Shown here: positions 26,580-36,347 of the stretch, in pieces
How positions within the stretch are numbered: position 1 is the first letter of the stretch
Layout of the letters: each line of letters begins with the position of its first letter
NCBI GenBank assembly: GCA_037954325.1
Contig: JBBMNZ010000021.1
Coordinates: 11,578,616-11,642,615 of the forward strand
Length of the DNA stretch: 64,000 nucleotides
Reading direction: 5' to 3'
Source: Fistularia commersonii
Lineage: Eukaryota > Chordata > Actinopteri > Syngnathiformes > Fistulariidae
The notes under the pieces: generated by a model
Database searches by the model: none
What the model was told of the DNA's origin: nothing
The model's input: only the letters and a program-made list of their open reading frames with translations
Program-made: the position numbers and the translations under genes

Positions 26580-27245
26580 GTTTATTTTTCAACAAAGTCT
26601 CTGAGCCACATAAGGAGCTCTCCTCTGCCTCTGTGGACGAGCTGTATGTGGATATTGGGGCAGGGGAACTGTCGGTTCTGTCTCCAGCCAGGGAGTGGCG
26701 GATGGGGAGGGGGAGTGAAGGGTGAGGAAGGGGGTGGGGGCAAAAATTGGGGTGAGGGTGGAGACGCAAACTGGGAAAGGGTTTCGGCTGTCATCTGGCC
26801 CTTCCCCTGGCGGAGGTGTGGGAAGAGTTTTCTGAACTCAAAAGTGCCTGGACCCTGTGGCTCCACGCATGGCCTTAAGTACCCCTTCCTACAGCCCCTT
26901 GGGGACCACCATCTGCCATCATGCCCCTCTCTGGTTGCAGCCAATTTCCACGTCCACTGCAGCATGCGTGGTGCAGGCACAATGCCAAACGTGGACCGCA
27001 GTCCTTTGGTCGTTTTGGAGCACGCAGCCACATCTTCCCACGGTGGTCGCTGCTCAGCTCGCCCCGATTGCAGAACAGGATTGCTGTCTCTACTCTGCTG
27101 TGTCCTCCCCCAGCCACCCAGAGAACCCCTCTTCCTCCTCAACCAACATATCTCTCTGTCTTGCCTCCTTTTTTTCTCACAGTAGTGGCAACCGTCAGCT
27201 GCACATGGTCAGCGTGAGTGAGCATCAACGTGAGTGAGAATCAGT
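26580..27245 (-). other. GC-rich block continuing a decayed retroelement, content unresolved
   Basis: This lies directly 3' (on the minus strand) of the gag remnant and shares its GC-rich composition, so it is probably part of the same insertion. Long frames are open on both strands (186 codons minus, 225 codons plus), but they overlap one another and none shows a protease, reverse transcriptase or integrase motif. A G-rich plus-strand segment at about 26700-26760 has several runs of three to five G and could form a quadruplex. Confidence 0.35.
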
Positions 27246-28250
27246 TTATGCGTGGCCTGCAGTAGCCCGTTGTTCCAAGGTGATGTTGGAAACCTGGAGC
27301 TTCCTGCAGGTGGCCAGGTGGTTGGAGGGCCGACGACCGGCTCCCAGCCTGAGTGGGGAACCTGTGGGGGCACGAAGACCCTGAGCCTGGCATGAGCTGG
27401 GGCACTCTCTGACCAAATGTCCAGTTTGGCCATACCCCCAGCAAACTCTTGGCCCTAGGCACATCCTGCATGTTGTCTGCAGTGACACAGCCCTCAGCAG
27501 TTCAGTAACTTCATTAACCCGTGCCGGCCTCTCTCACTACTGCAGCCTTTACAGCAGGAGAGTTCTCATCTTGACAGCTCATATGAGCCCTACCACCCAA
27601 TCTCCCTCACCAAGGCTGCCCGCAGGGTCTGAGGGTGTTGCAGCTGCACCTGAACACGTAGCTCCAACAGGCGAAGAACTGAGATAAACTGATCCCGGGC
27701 CAACTCATTCTGTATACTCGGAGGCATATAAGCCCTCAGTGTTAGGCTTTCTATCGCGTTGGCCAAACCCCGCAGCGGCTCAACGTACCTTCTGCCCCGA
27801 TCACTGTCCGAACCGCCGATGTAGTGCCACCATCAATGCTCCAAACTCCCGCCTGTCACTGGGGCTGAGCGGCAGAAAACAGTACCGCGCATCGGTGAGA
27901 CAGAGCATGCTGCGGCGCTGTCTTGCCCGCTAACCAACCCTCTGCATGGGCTAACAGTCCAAACAGGCCCAAGAAAGCTTCCCAGTCTGACCTACCGGAG
28001 AACTTGGGTCTGACCTCCGCTATCATTCTCTGCCTGACAGTCACTTCCGGTACGCGAATCTCTTATGATGGCGTCAGACCGGATTCGTTAGCCAACTTCC
28101 CAATCTCTCACCCAGTCCTTGGCTTGGTGTGTAGCTCTCTCGAACTCTCCGGCCATCTCCTCCAACTGGCCGAAAACCCCGCCGTCCGCTTCGTGGGTCC
28201 TCACCTCCAACTTCACTTTCCTCTCACGACCGCGTCCATGACTCCGCGAC
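27246..28250 (-). pseudogene. decayed gag gene of an LTR (Ty3/Gypsy-like) retrotransposon
   Basis: Gag packages retrotransposon RNA. Three pieces in different frames follow the order of a Gypsy-type gag. The first (28044-27856) contains FSGRSDWEAF...LLAHAEGW. The second (about 27860-27580) contains a GAL.VALHRRFGQ segment, then ANAIESLTLRAYMPPS and NELARDQFI...LQHPQTLRAAL. The third (about 27470-27400) is a zinc-knuckle-like CWGYGQTGHLVREC. Several frameshifts and stops separate these pieces, so no full protein is encoded. The knuckle has Tyr where the second Cys of CX2CX4HX4C should be. An A-rich run at 28274-28289 and upstream GC-rich sequence could be leader, but no LTR was identified. The family comparison is from memory of related gag proteins. 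Confidence 0.7.
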
Positions 28251-28815
28251 AGCTAACAGGCTAACTCGAAGAGAAAAAAAAAAAAAAAACGTCAAAAACA
28301 GTCCACCAGGACGCCCTCTCTTGTCCGAAGTCACTGCTGACAATAGTGTAACGTTTCACTACAGAGGCTTGAAACGAGGACTTAACTCAAATTGTCGTCG
28401 TTTAACTTGATCAGCTTTTTGAAGTACGCCCATAACCTTCACCGGGCTTAGCGACACCCACAACATAGCTAACCTCGATCTTCCCGCCCGTTGCTCCAGA
28501 CGCCCGCCTCCTACACTCTCCACCAACCACCGGGGGACAGGAGAAAGACAGATTACCTTAAATATAGATTAAATGGCCTTCATTCTATTATTATTAGCCG
28601 GGTCGTTGAATTATACTCGATCTTCCAAAACAATTATGATGAATGTTAAAGCTTCTTTTCTTAAACAATTTCATTACGTCTCGCATGTTTACCGGGTCTG
28701 TGACGTCATGACGGAACCGGTGTCAGCATTAACAAGCCACGCATTAGGACGGACACGTGTCTCTCCCAGCTCTTTCTGTTTACAAACTACGTCATCAAAA
28801 TGCACCCTGTTTTAC
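28251..28815. other. possible retroelement leader and tRNA 3' flank
   Basis: GC-richer sequence containing a 16-base A run at 28274-28289. It has no clear LTR ends and no recognisable coding region. Confidence 0.35.
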
Positions 28816-28888
28816 TGCCGAAACCCGGGATCGAACCAGGGACCTTTAGATCTTCAGTCTAACGCTCTCCCAACTGAGCTATTTCGGC
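28816..28888 (-). tRNA. tRNA-Phe (anticodon GAA)
   Basis: Reading the minus strand from 28888 gives 73 nt that fold as a canonical cloverleaf. The acceptor stem GCCGAAA pairs perfectly with TTTCGGC. The D-arm is TAGCTCAGTTGGGAGAGC, the anticodon loop CTGAAGA carries GAA, and the T-loop TTCGATC sits on a five-pair stem with one G-U. A is the discriminator base, and CCA is not encoded, as expected for a nuclear eukaryotic tRNA. A box and B box are intact. A four-T terminator lies about 15 nt downstream on the minus strand (AAAA at 28798-28801 on the plus strand). The sequence agrees with the vertebrate tRNA-Phe as I recall it, so it looks functional. Confidence 0.96.
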
Positions 28889-31461
28889 GAGTATATACTG
28901 CCCAAAGAAAATTTAAATGATATTCATATGTCTCTCCCTGATTTGGGTTTATGTATGCTTATGTATATAGTACAGTGCATGCAGCTATAATGGTCTTCAT
29001 GTGAATAAATGAGGTAAGACAGTTTCCATGATAAAAATATAATTTCCAGGTGCCTTCCTGTGATTTCTTGAATTAACTGTGTTTCGATTCATGTTTTTTG
29101 AACAAGAATGGGTCGTGATCAATACACTTTCACCGCACATTCAATTCAGCGGAGCTCTCCTCCTGCTCTTATCGTGCAAGTAGTCAACGCGAGTGAAAAG
29201 TCTTTAAAATCCAGAAGGGTTCAAATCGCAGGGTGCAGGGAATTCAGAATAGGGTGTAGAAGTGAGGGTGCAGAGTGATAGTAAAACAGCCTTTGGGCCA
29301 AATAGGGGCAGAGGGACTCACTGTGCTGCTAGGATTTTTTTTTACTAGTCACTGCTGGTTTGAGCGGATGTTATTCTTAAAGCGATAAAGTTACATAAGA
29401 GCGAGTCGGACAACAATATCTGGTTGTGCGAGTGTTCAGATCAGCACCAGGATCTGCTCAGTCTCCTTTCAGCTGATGCATCATCATATGAGCAACAATG
29501 TTCTGCACTGTGTATTATCATCACGCTCTTTGCCTCGCAGCAGGCTTCCCTGTTCTTAGTCCCTCTTGTGCCTCTTCACCATTCTGCGTGAATATTATGC
29601 ATGCCCACAAAGCGAAACATGCTACATCAGCGAAGAACTGTCTTTTTTTCCTTTCCCCTGATATGTACTCACATCTTTACCTGAAGCTGTTTCATGCCTA
29701 TTTACATGAATTGGTTTGAGATTAAATAGCTTCATTAGTAAGCAGAACGCATTGTCTCACAGCTTTATCTCTACCACTGTTCAAATCCAATCTATTATTT
29801 GTCTGTTATATTAACACTCTAGCCAAGTGTGCAAGAATGAAGAGAAATACGAGTCTTTTGTTGTATCAATTAAAATATAAATCCAGAAAACTGGATGCTA
29901 TGGTAATATGATGTCTGCTACTAAATGAAGACCCCTCAAATCTACATGCAGTTCCTCATCTTCACCTTTTTTCCATGTTCCTTAGAGACTAGTTGGGATA
30001 ACAGAAAAACAAACACATCCTGATTTGGTTGCCAAGCTGTGATGGTTTACTTGTTCTCTGAGGAGTTTTCACTATCTTGGACATCAGGTAAAGTTTTAAT
30101 GGAGAGCTAAGCAGTGGTTGTTCTCTCAATTGAGCCTCTGATTTCAAACACATTTACTGTTTAGATCATTGCTTTTCTTTTAAACAATCCTTACATGAAC
30201 CCCGCTGCTCCCCCCCCTCTCTATGCAGAATGAAGTGCAGAGCTGGCTGCGTCCCTCACATACAGTGTTTCCTCTGCACATACACATTTCAGTCGACTCA
30301 ACGTGCACATCACGGAAGAAATAAAATGTTTCCCCACCAAAAACGAAATGTTTGTTTCCATTTGACTGATATTCATAGAGATCTTTGTAACGTGGGAAAT
30401 GGAAAGAGAATGCTCTGCAGACAATCAATTCAAAGTATATATTTTCAAAAAAACATACCAGGGTGAGATCTCTAGAATTAGTTTTCTTCAATTGTTTAAT
30501 ATAGTGGCTTACACTAAGGACCAGATGTTCTCTGGCGGTGATGGAATACATTAGTATGTCCATAGCACATTGGAAAACTTTATTTATGATTAAATATACA
30601 TCGGTCTTAACTGCTAATTATTTTCACTATTATAGTTTATATACTGGGTTTGGTTTCAGGCAAAATTATTCCTAGCAGCTGCATGGTTGTTCAGGGTATG
30701 TTTAAGTGTTGATGACTGATCGCCTTGCAGGCTTCATCCCACTTGCATGACCTTATTTTTCCTATAGTGTTGAGGTCTGGAGCACCTCCACCCCACGCAA
30801 CCCGAATCCCACGCAAAGTCTTTAAACAGAATGATGGCAACTTCTGAGCAAGAGTGTTTGCAGTATAGTTCACCGGGAGGAGTGTGACTCCAGCAGGGGT
30901 CGATGCATTAGATGCTCAGGGCAGGCAGGCACCCAGGGGCGCCTCCACTCAAATGGTAAAACATGCCTTGCCATGAGGAATCATGTTTCCACCTCGACAA
31001 TGATGTTAAATGATGCTTAAATTATGTGGTAATAAATAGGAGCAGCCACATTGCTGATCTACTCCGGGATTGTTCTGGGTGAAGTGAGCTCAAATACAAA
31101 GAAAATTCATTATTTGCATAAAGTCTGATAGAAAGGCAGTCAAAATGTGTGGAAGGATGATGGACCTTTAGATCACTATGATTAAAGTCCCTACGCTAAG
31201 CTGGTCTGGTTGAAACAGCTCAGCTAACCAACGCATTTAGCTTGGGTTGTTGTCACTGCTAAAACCTCCTACCCTCATTTGAAGAGTCACAAAATCAACC
31301 CACGGGCCCAACCAGGGCCAACCGCCAGTATCAGTAAAATCTTCAATACAGGAGATAAGAACATACTCCAAATATTATTATTACGATTTTTTCAGTTGTA
31401 TTAATTTTTATATCAGATTAAATTTTTCTGTTTGTTTTTTAATGAAACTTTTTTCTTTTAT
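28889..31461. other. gene-poor sequence
   Basis: No gene recognised. The 127-codon minus-strand frame at 30180-30563 has no visible motif and overlaps a plus-strand frame over the same bases. Confidence 0.5.
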
Positions 31462-31592
31462 CAAGTTTTAATGAAAGAAAAATAATTAAAACTTGTCTGT
31501 GTAAAATTCAATTTTACACAGACAAGTTTTAATTATCTGTTTTAAAAATCTGTAAAAAAAAAAAAAGATTGTGTAAAATTCAATTTTACACA
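31462..31592. repeat. nested palindrome / hairpin cluster
   Basis: A perfect 27-bp inverted repeat (31482-31508 and 31510-31536) surrounds a single C at 31509. The outer motif CAAGTTTTAAT occurs at 31462-31472 and 31523-31533 and inverted at 31485-31495. The inner core of the palindrome is repeated at 31570-31592 as 11-bp arms around a C at 31581. The two core copies are separated by an A-run. It could be a terminal piece of a foldback or MITE element. No target-site duplication was confirmed. Confidence 0.9.
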
Positions 31593-32558
31593 GCCTGCCA
31601 GACATTGTGGTTGAAACCGTATCTTTGCTATCAGAGCAATGCATAGCATGATTCTATCCACGCTACTGTAGTTTACATTAAAAGTAGGTGATAGTTCCTC
31701 TTTATGCTTGTCTGAGACACTCTGGGAGTAAACGCCGTGAGCAGCAGACAGAGCTGCACTCTGTCCCCGTGTTGCTCCCCACATAGCAGGTTTCCTCTTA
31801 AGTCCAATTGTTTGAAAGAAATCAGTAATTAACTCTCCACCCTTGGGGTTGTGGGGGGCTTAGATGAAGCCCAGGAGCCTGCTGCCTCTATGAGGACAAA
31901 AACATTTCCTGTGTACCTAGAGCAGTACTTTTAGCGCCTTTTGCATGTGCTTGTTAGATAGAAATTCAAATATAAAGGAAAAATTTTTCAAAAAGCAGTG
32001 CATTAACGGGTATTGGGACTTTTAAGTTGTTGTTTTCAGCTCACTTGATGCATTTTTGAATACAATACATAACGTTAAAGCCGTTTTGAGGTATTGGATT
32101 GTGCATACAGAACTCATTTAGCTCTCACACAACTGATGTGTCTATTGTGTAGGCAGTGACTGGTAGGCTGCCTCCTCCAAATACAGCTCAACATGCAGGC
32201 TGCATCATTTTCCCTTACACTGAGTGTTTGACACTTTGTTTCCTGTGAGTTCCTATGGCGCAGCACAGATATTTTTCTTTAAATAAAAATGCGAATCATC
32301 AGTGCTTCTTCTTTGCATTTATATGAAGCTGAACTTTCCTCACCCCTTGCACGGCTCCTTCTCGACACTCAGCAAATCAATTCTTCGTCTGAGGAAAGGC
32401 AATGAACCTACACCACAGTAGCTGCTGTTTATTGTTAGGATTCAACATTCAGTGATACATTCACATGAAATCAACACAGAGGGCAAAATTTTCAGACGAG
32501 ATACTATTGGTGCGCAAATATATCTTTTTAAATGTGTGTACATTCAGGAATGCATTTA

Positions 32559-32560
<2 letters not shown>
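31593..32560. other. gene-poor sequence
   Basis: No gene or repeat family recognised. Confidence 0.5.

Positions 32561-32639
<79 letters not shown>
32561..32639. repeat. (GT)n microsatellite
   Basis: About 39 GT dinucleotides with a single GC interruption at about 32591-32592. Confidence 0.95.
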
Positions 32640-32642
<3 letters not shown>

Positions 32643-34456
32643 ACTCACACGGGCATGTTTAATGAGCCCTGGTGTGTGGAAAGCATTAGGAGTGCACACA
32701 CAAGCAGGTACAACAAAGGGCACAAACCAGTGGTATTAATAAACCCATCAGTCTGTCAGTGCTCAGCTGCAGCGACAGTCATTCTCCTGTGTTTGAGTGG
32801 AGCCGTGGGACCAGATGTCTGGACGCTGACACGGAGACCAGCCAGCTGCAACTCAAGCACTCCTCTTGAAAGCGAGCCCATGATCATTTCAAGTGATTAA
32901 GAATGTATATTCACATTTAGATCTGTTTCTTATATACACATGTACATTAGCAGTGTTATATCCAAAGTCATCAGCATGCTCTCAGCATGACAAAACCATC
33001 AAAATGAGCTACAAATGACCCCCCCCCCCCGAAAAAAAAACACAAACCTGTAATGAAAATTACTTTTCACAAGCATTTGGTTTTGTTGACAATGTGTAAG
33101 AAAGGTGACAGTACAACCCCGTTTTAATTCATTAATAAGTGCATGATGAAATGTAGTTCAAGGTTCCACTGTCATTGCATGATACCAAAAGCTGCTCATT
33201 TTAGTTCAGACCTGGCATTAACACTAGTCACATGTTCAAAAGTAATGATGTGAACACAGGTTGAAGGGATCTGATTGCAAGGATTTCGGTACCTCTTGCT
33301 ATATTCTTCTGGCAGCATGAACAAGACCGCAACGTGGGCCCAGCGGGCTCTTCGGCAAGCTATCTATCAAAAAAAAAAAAATTATTACAACACACAATCT
33401 GAAATGTTGCAAAAACACATAGCAATTAGTATGGAAGCCCTGGAAGCTAGAGGGATTGCTATCCTTGTGATTTAAAAGACTGTACCTAGAACCTAAAAAT
33501 TTGATAGTGTGGAGTGATGGGTCACAACATGTGGGGCCACGTTCTAATACCAGGTGTGAGTGAGTATATTCGTCGCCGTCCACAATGAATCGTGCATGAA
33601 AAGACACCTGAAACCTACCTATAATTATTTTCAGCCCAAAAAATAAAATCATAAAAAGTACACCTCTTCTCTCTCTGCACTGTAAATAAGATAGTTTATT
33701 TTTATCTGCCTTCGCATCGTATTGATTTTCTGACTAAGTCAAATTTGTTACCTTTATCCCTGGGCCAGGTTGCACATTTTCTATTTGCCAAGCTTTGCTG
33801 TATTACTGTGCTGGTGGGAGCTAGAAACTTATCACCAAGACTCACGGGAAAGTGAATGCGTTTATTCCGCATGTCCTTTTCACCATTCCTCTGCTTATCA
33901 CTTAAATTCTAACATCACAAAATGAAAGTAATTCACCATTTGATAAAACCTTGTTAGCAAAAAGATGTGCATTTACATAAGGGAGCTTTAAAACATTAAA
34001 ACTTCAAATTAGAATGCACAATAACAGCTTGAACTGTATTTAAGATGTCACACCCGCCGAGCATTGTTCTCTGCTTTGTTTCCCGGTCTTGTACCTCTTT
34101 GGCGTAAATCCCCCTAAAAACCTTGCACATTTGTTCCTCGGCATCACATTTCATCACGTCAAAATGATCCCATTTGGTTCCACACGGCAGAATTTAGGCC
34201 GAGATAATATTAAACACGTCCAGAGAGACCTAAAAGATTTATGCGATCATTTAAGTGTATCAACATTCTTAAAAGCTGCCTCGAAGCATCTGAGTGGGTG
34301 GCAGATCAGATCGTCTGTTGGTTAAACACATTCTTAGGAGCAGTTATGCAATCGCCGCTGTGAGAGCGTGCTATCATACAACTCCATATGTAAACAGTGT
34401 TTTGACGGAGTGCATGTTATATACACGTGTGAGTTTGTCCCATGATTCTTTTCAGC
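32640..34456. other. gene-poor sequence 3' of the GPR22-like gene
   Basis: No gene recognised. Two AATAAA-type signals on the minus strand (TTTATT near 33695 and 33857) could serve the GPR22-like transcript, which would imply a 3' UTR of about 0.85-1 kb. Confidence 0.35.
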
Positions 34457-34510
34457 GGAGGCCGAGTGCGTCCAAGTGACAGCGGCTTCCTGCCTCCGCT
34501 GCCGCCTGAG
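34457..34510 (+). other. exon-like segment on the plus strand, identity unknown
   Basis: About 54 bases are flanked by a pyrimidine-rich acceptor (GATTCTTTTCAG) and a consensus donor (CTGAG then GTGAGTG). Two of the three frames are open across it. I could not match it to COG5, the host gene of GPR22 in mammals, or to any other protein. It may be a chance pair of splice-like sites. Confidence 0.15.
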
Positions 34511-34704
34511 GTGAGTGTTTTCTGCTCCTCGCACGAGCTTCCTGCTGGTGGTGAAATTAAAACATCTCCTGCGAGTGAAAACATGTTTTTTTTTTTTTTT
34601 TCCAGGTTTCACTCCAGCGAGCATCATGATGGAAAACACCCGTGGCTCGGGTTTTTTTTTTTTTTTTTAAATTACACTAATCGACCTTGTGTGTCATGAT
34701 AGCC

Positions 34705-36234
34705 TCACAGGGCCTCTGCCAGGCAGCGGTCAGTTCCTTCGCTCGCCTCCAGTCGCACCTGGCGGATGTTTTTTCTGTTTTCCACCCATGAGTTGTGTAT
34801 GACAGTTCCACCCGGCGAAGGGTCTACCTGAAGCAAAGAAACCACCCTCTTCTTCACCTTGGCGCGGAGGGCCCGCCTCAACTTTTGTCGAGTGAAGGCA
34901 TAAAGCAGAGGGTGCGAGACGGTGGTTCCGTAGGCGAGGGCTAAGAACCAGAGGCGCAAGCTGACCAGAGCGTCACTGGGGCCGATGCAGAGGATGAGCA
35001 CGTTGGTGACGGACAGAGGAGCCCAGCAGCCTAAGAACGTGGTGATGATGATAAGCGACATTTTGAAAACCCGGCGCTGGCGCTCGCGCCGATCCCGGTG
35101 GCGCCGCACGGCCCGTCGTAGGGCGATGATCGCCGAGACGGAGGCCTGCACACCCATGGTTGGCGGAACGGGAGCGGCGGTGTCGGCGGTGACGAGGGGA
35201 GCGGGAGAGGACAAGGCGGGCGGAGAGGTAGCTGTCGGAGTTGGGGACGGAGATGGTATGAGAGGTGGGTGGCTGAGCCGTTTCACACCGTCTTCAGTGC
35301 ACTGCTCCCCCTGTGCCTCTGTACTGTTGATCATCCTGAGCCCCATCTTTTTCTTTTTCTGTCTCTTATGGGGCGCCCTGCACGAGGGTCCCATGAACCT
35401 CTGGTTTTTCTTCATGTGGGTGCCAATGCGGATGTTTAAAGCTCTTAGAATTCTGGAGTAGGTAAACAGCATGACCGCCACAGTGGTAAAGAATATGGGC
35501 ACCTGCAGGATGAGATGGTAGTACATCCCCAGGCCTATGTGATAGCGCTGCCCGCCGATGCACAGCTGTGTCCGGTTACGCCAGGCTGGCACCGCTTGGG
35601 CGCCGACGACCTGGGAGGACAAAGATAGGGGTGTCACCTGTCCGGTCTCCTCGGCCACCTCGCCGGTGGAAAACTGACCCTCCAGGAAGGGGATGAAAAA
35701 CACAGCTACTGAGGTAATCCAGACAGCGGCCAGGAGGAGCGTCGCCCTCTGTGTTGTCAGCAGCCTGTTTGCCGGCCGCACCGAAATGTCATATCGGTCC
35801 AAGCTTATAACTAGGATGTTGATTGCTGTTGCGATGCTGGCGAAGGTCACGCAAGCCTCGTGAAAGCAGCAGAGCAGGGCTAAGGTCGGTCCCGGTGGCA
35901 GCAGCACTACCACCAGGGTGAGGGGCAAGCACAAAACACACACCACCACATCCAAAACGTGCAGGTTGACTGTCACCATGTTGCTCACCGAGTCCACTAA
36001 ATTGGACTGCGAGCAGTAAAGCACCAACACCGTCAGGTTGCTGCTGAAACCCAGCACCAACTCCAGCATGAGGAAGGCGGTGAGGGACACCTGGAAGCTG
36101 AAGGAGTACGGCGTGTACCATGACGCAGCGCCGCCGGGCCCACCCTCTCCTCCTTGCTCCGGCAGAACTCCCAAACCGTCCAGGCCGGCCCAGTCTGTAG
36201 TGACTGGTCTCGAAGTGTAGCTGTCAGTCTCCAT
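34705..36234 (-). CDS. gpr22: GPR22-like orphan class A G-protein-coupled receptor
   Basis: This is a seven-pass plasma-membrane receptor with no established ligand; mammalian GPR22 is expressed mainly in heart and brain. The intronless coding exon gives 509 residues. I start at the ATG at 36234; the in-frame GTG two codons upstream is not a plausible start. Approximate segments are TM1 48-73, TM2 84-112, TM3 120-145 followed by DRYDIS at 146-151, TM4 163-183, TM5 238-260, TM6 390-417 with CWAP at 403-406, and TM7 423-446 ending in HPLLY where most receptors have NPxxY. Segments diagnostic of GPR22 include LHVLDVVVCV, CCFHEACVTFAS, SVRPANRLLT and VIHNSWVE near the C-terminus. Extracellular loop 2 has an NRT glycosylation site (220-222) and the disulfide cysteine (225). 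Loop 3 (about 262-389) is much longer than in human GPR22 (about 433 aa overall) because of a Pro/Ala/Thr-rich stretch at about 322-359. Which of the teleost paralogues this is cannot be decided here. Confidence 0.9.
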   Translation of the reverse strand: METDSYTSRPVTTDWAGLDGLGVLPEQGGEGGPGGAASWYTPYSFSFQVSLTAFLMLELVLGFSSNLTVLVLYCSQSNLVDSVSNMVTVNLHVLDVVVCVLCLPLTLVVVLLPPGPTLALLCCFHEACVTFASIATAINILVISLDRYDISVRPANRLLTTQRATLLLAAVWITSVAVFFIPFLEGQFSTGEVAEETGQVTPLSLSSQVVGAQAVPAWRNRTQLCIGGQRYHIGLGMYYHLILQVPIFFTTVAVMLFTYSRILRALNIRIGTHMKKNQRFMGPSCRAPHKRQKKKKMGLRMINSTEAQGEQCTEDGVKRLSHPPLIPSPSPTPTATSPPALSSPAPLVTADTAAPVPPTMGVQASVSAIIALRRAVRRHRDRRERQRRVFKMSLIIITTFLGCWAPLSVTNVLILCIGPSDALVSLRLWFLALAYGTTVSHPLLYAFTRQKLRRALRAKVKKRVVSLLQVDPSPGGTVIHNSWVENRKNIRQVRLEASEGTDRCLAEAL

Positions 36235-36345
36235 GGCCACGTCTCAGTCCTCATATATTGTAGCTGTCATGCAGTTGATGAGTTCCCATGATACACCAGG
36301 CTGAGCTTCCATCATGAAGGGATGAATAACAGCTTGGTGACAGTG
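36235..36345 (-). other. 5' UTR part of the GPR22-like coding exon, with splice acceptor
   Basis: On the minus strand a strong acceptor (TTCCCATCTCCCCAG, AG at 36346-36347) lies 111 nt upstream of the start codon. The coding exon is therefore probably preceded by one or more non-coding exons. Human GPR22 also has 5' untranslated exons. Confidence 0.55.
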
Positions 36346-36347
36346 CT

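Noticed and set aside
26508..27185. 225-codon plus-strand open frame
   Set aside because: It overlaps equally long frames on the minus strand in the same GC-rich block, contains a G-run-coded glycine tract, and has no recognisable domain. It is more likely part of the decayed retroelement region.
34985..35461. 158-codon plus-strand frame antisense to the receptor
   Set aside because: It is a shadow of the GPR22-like coding sequence.
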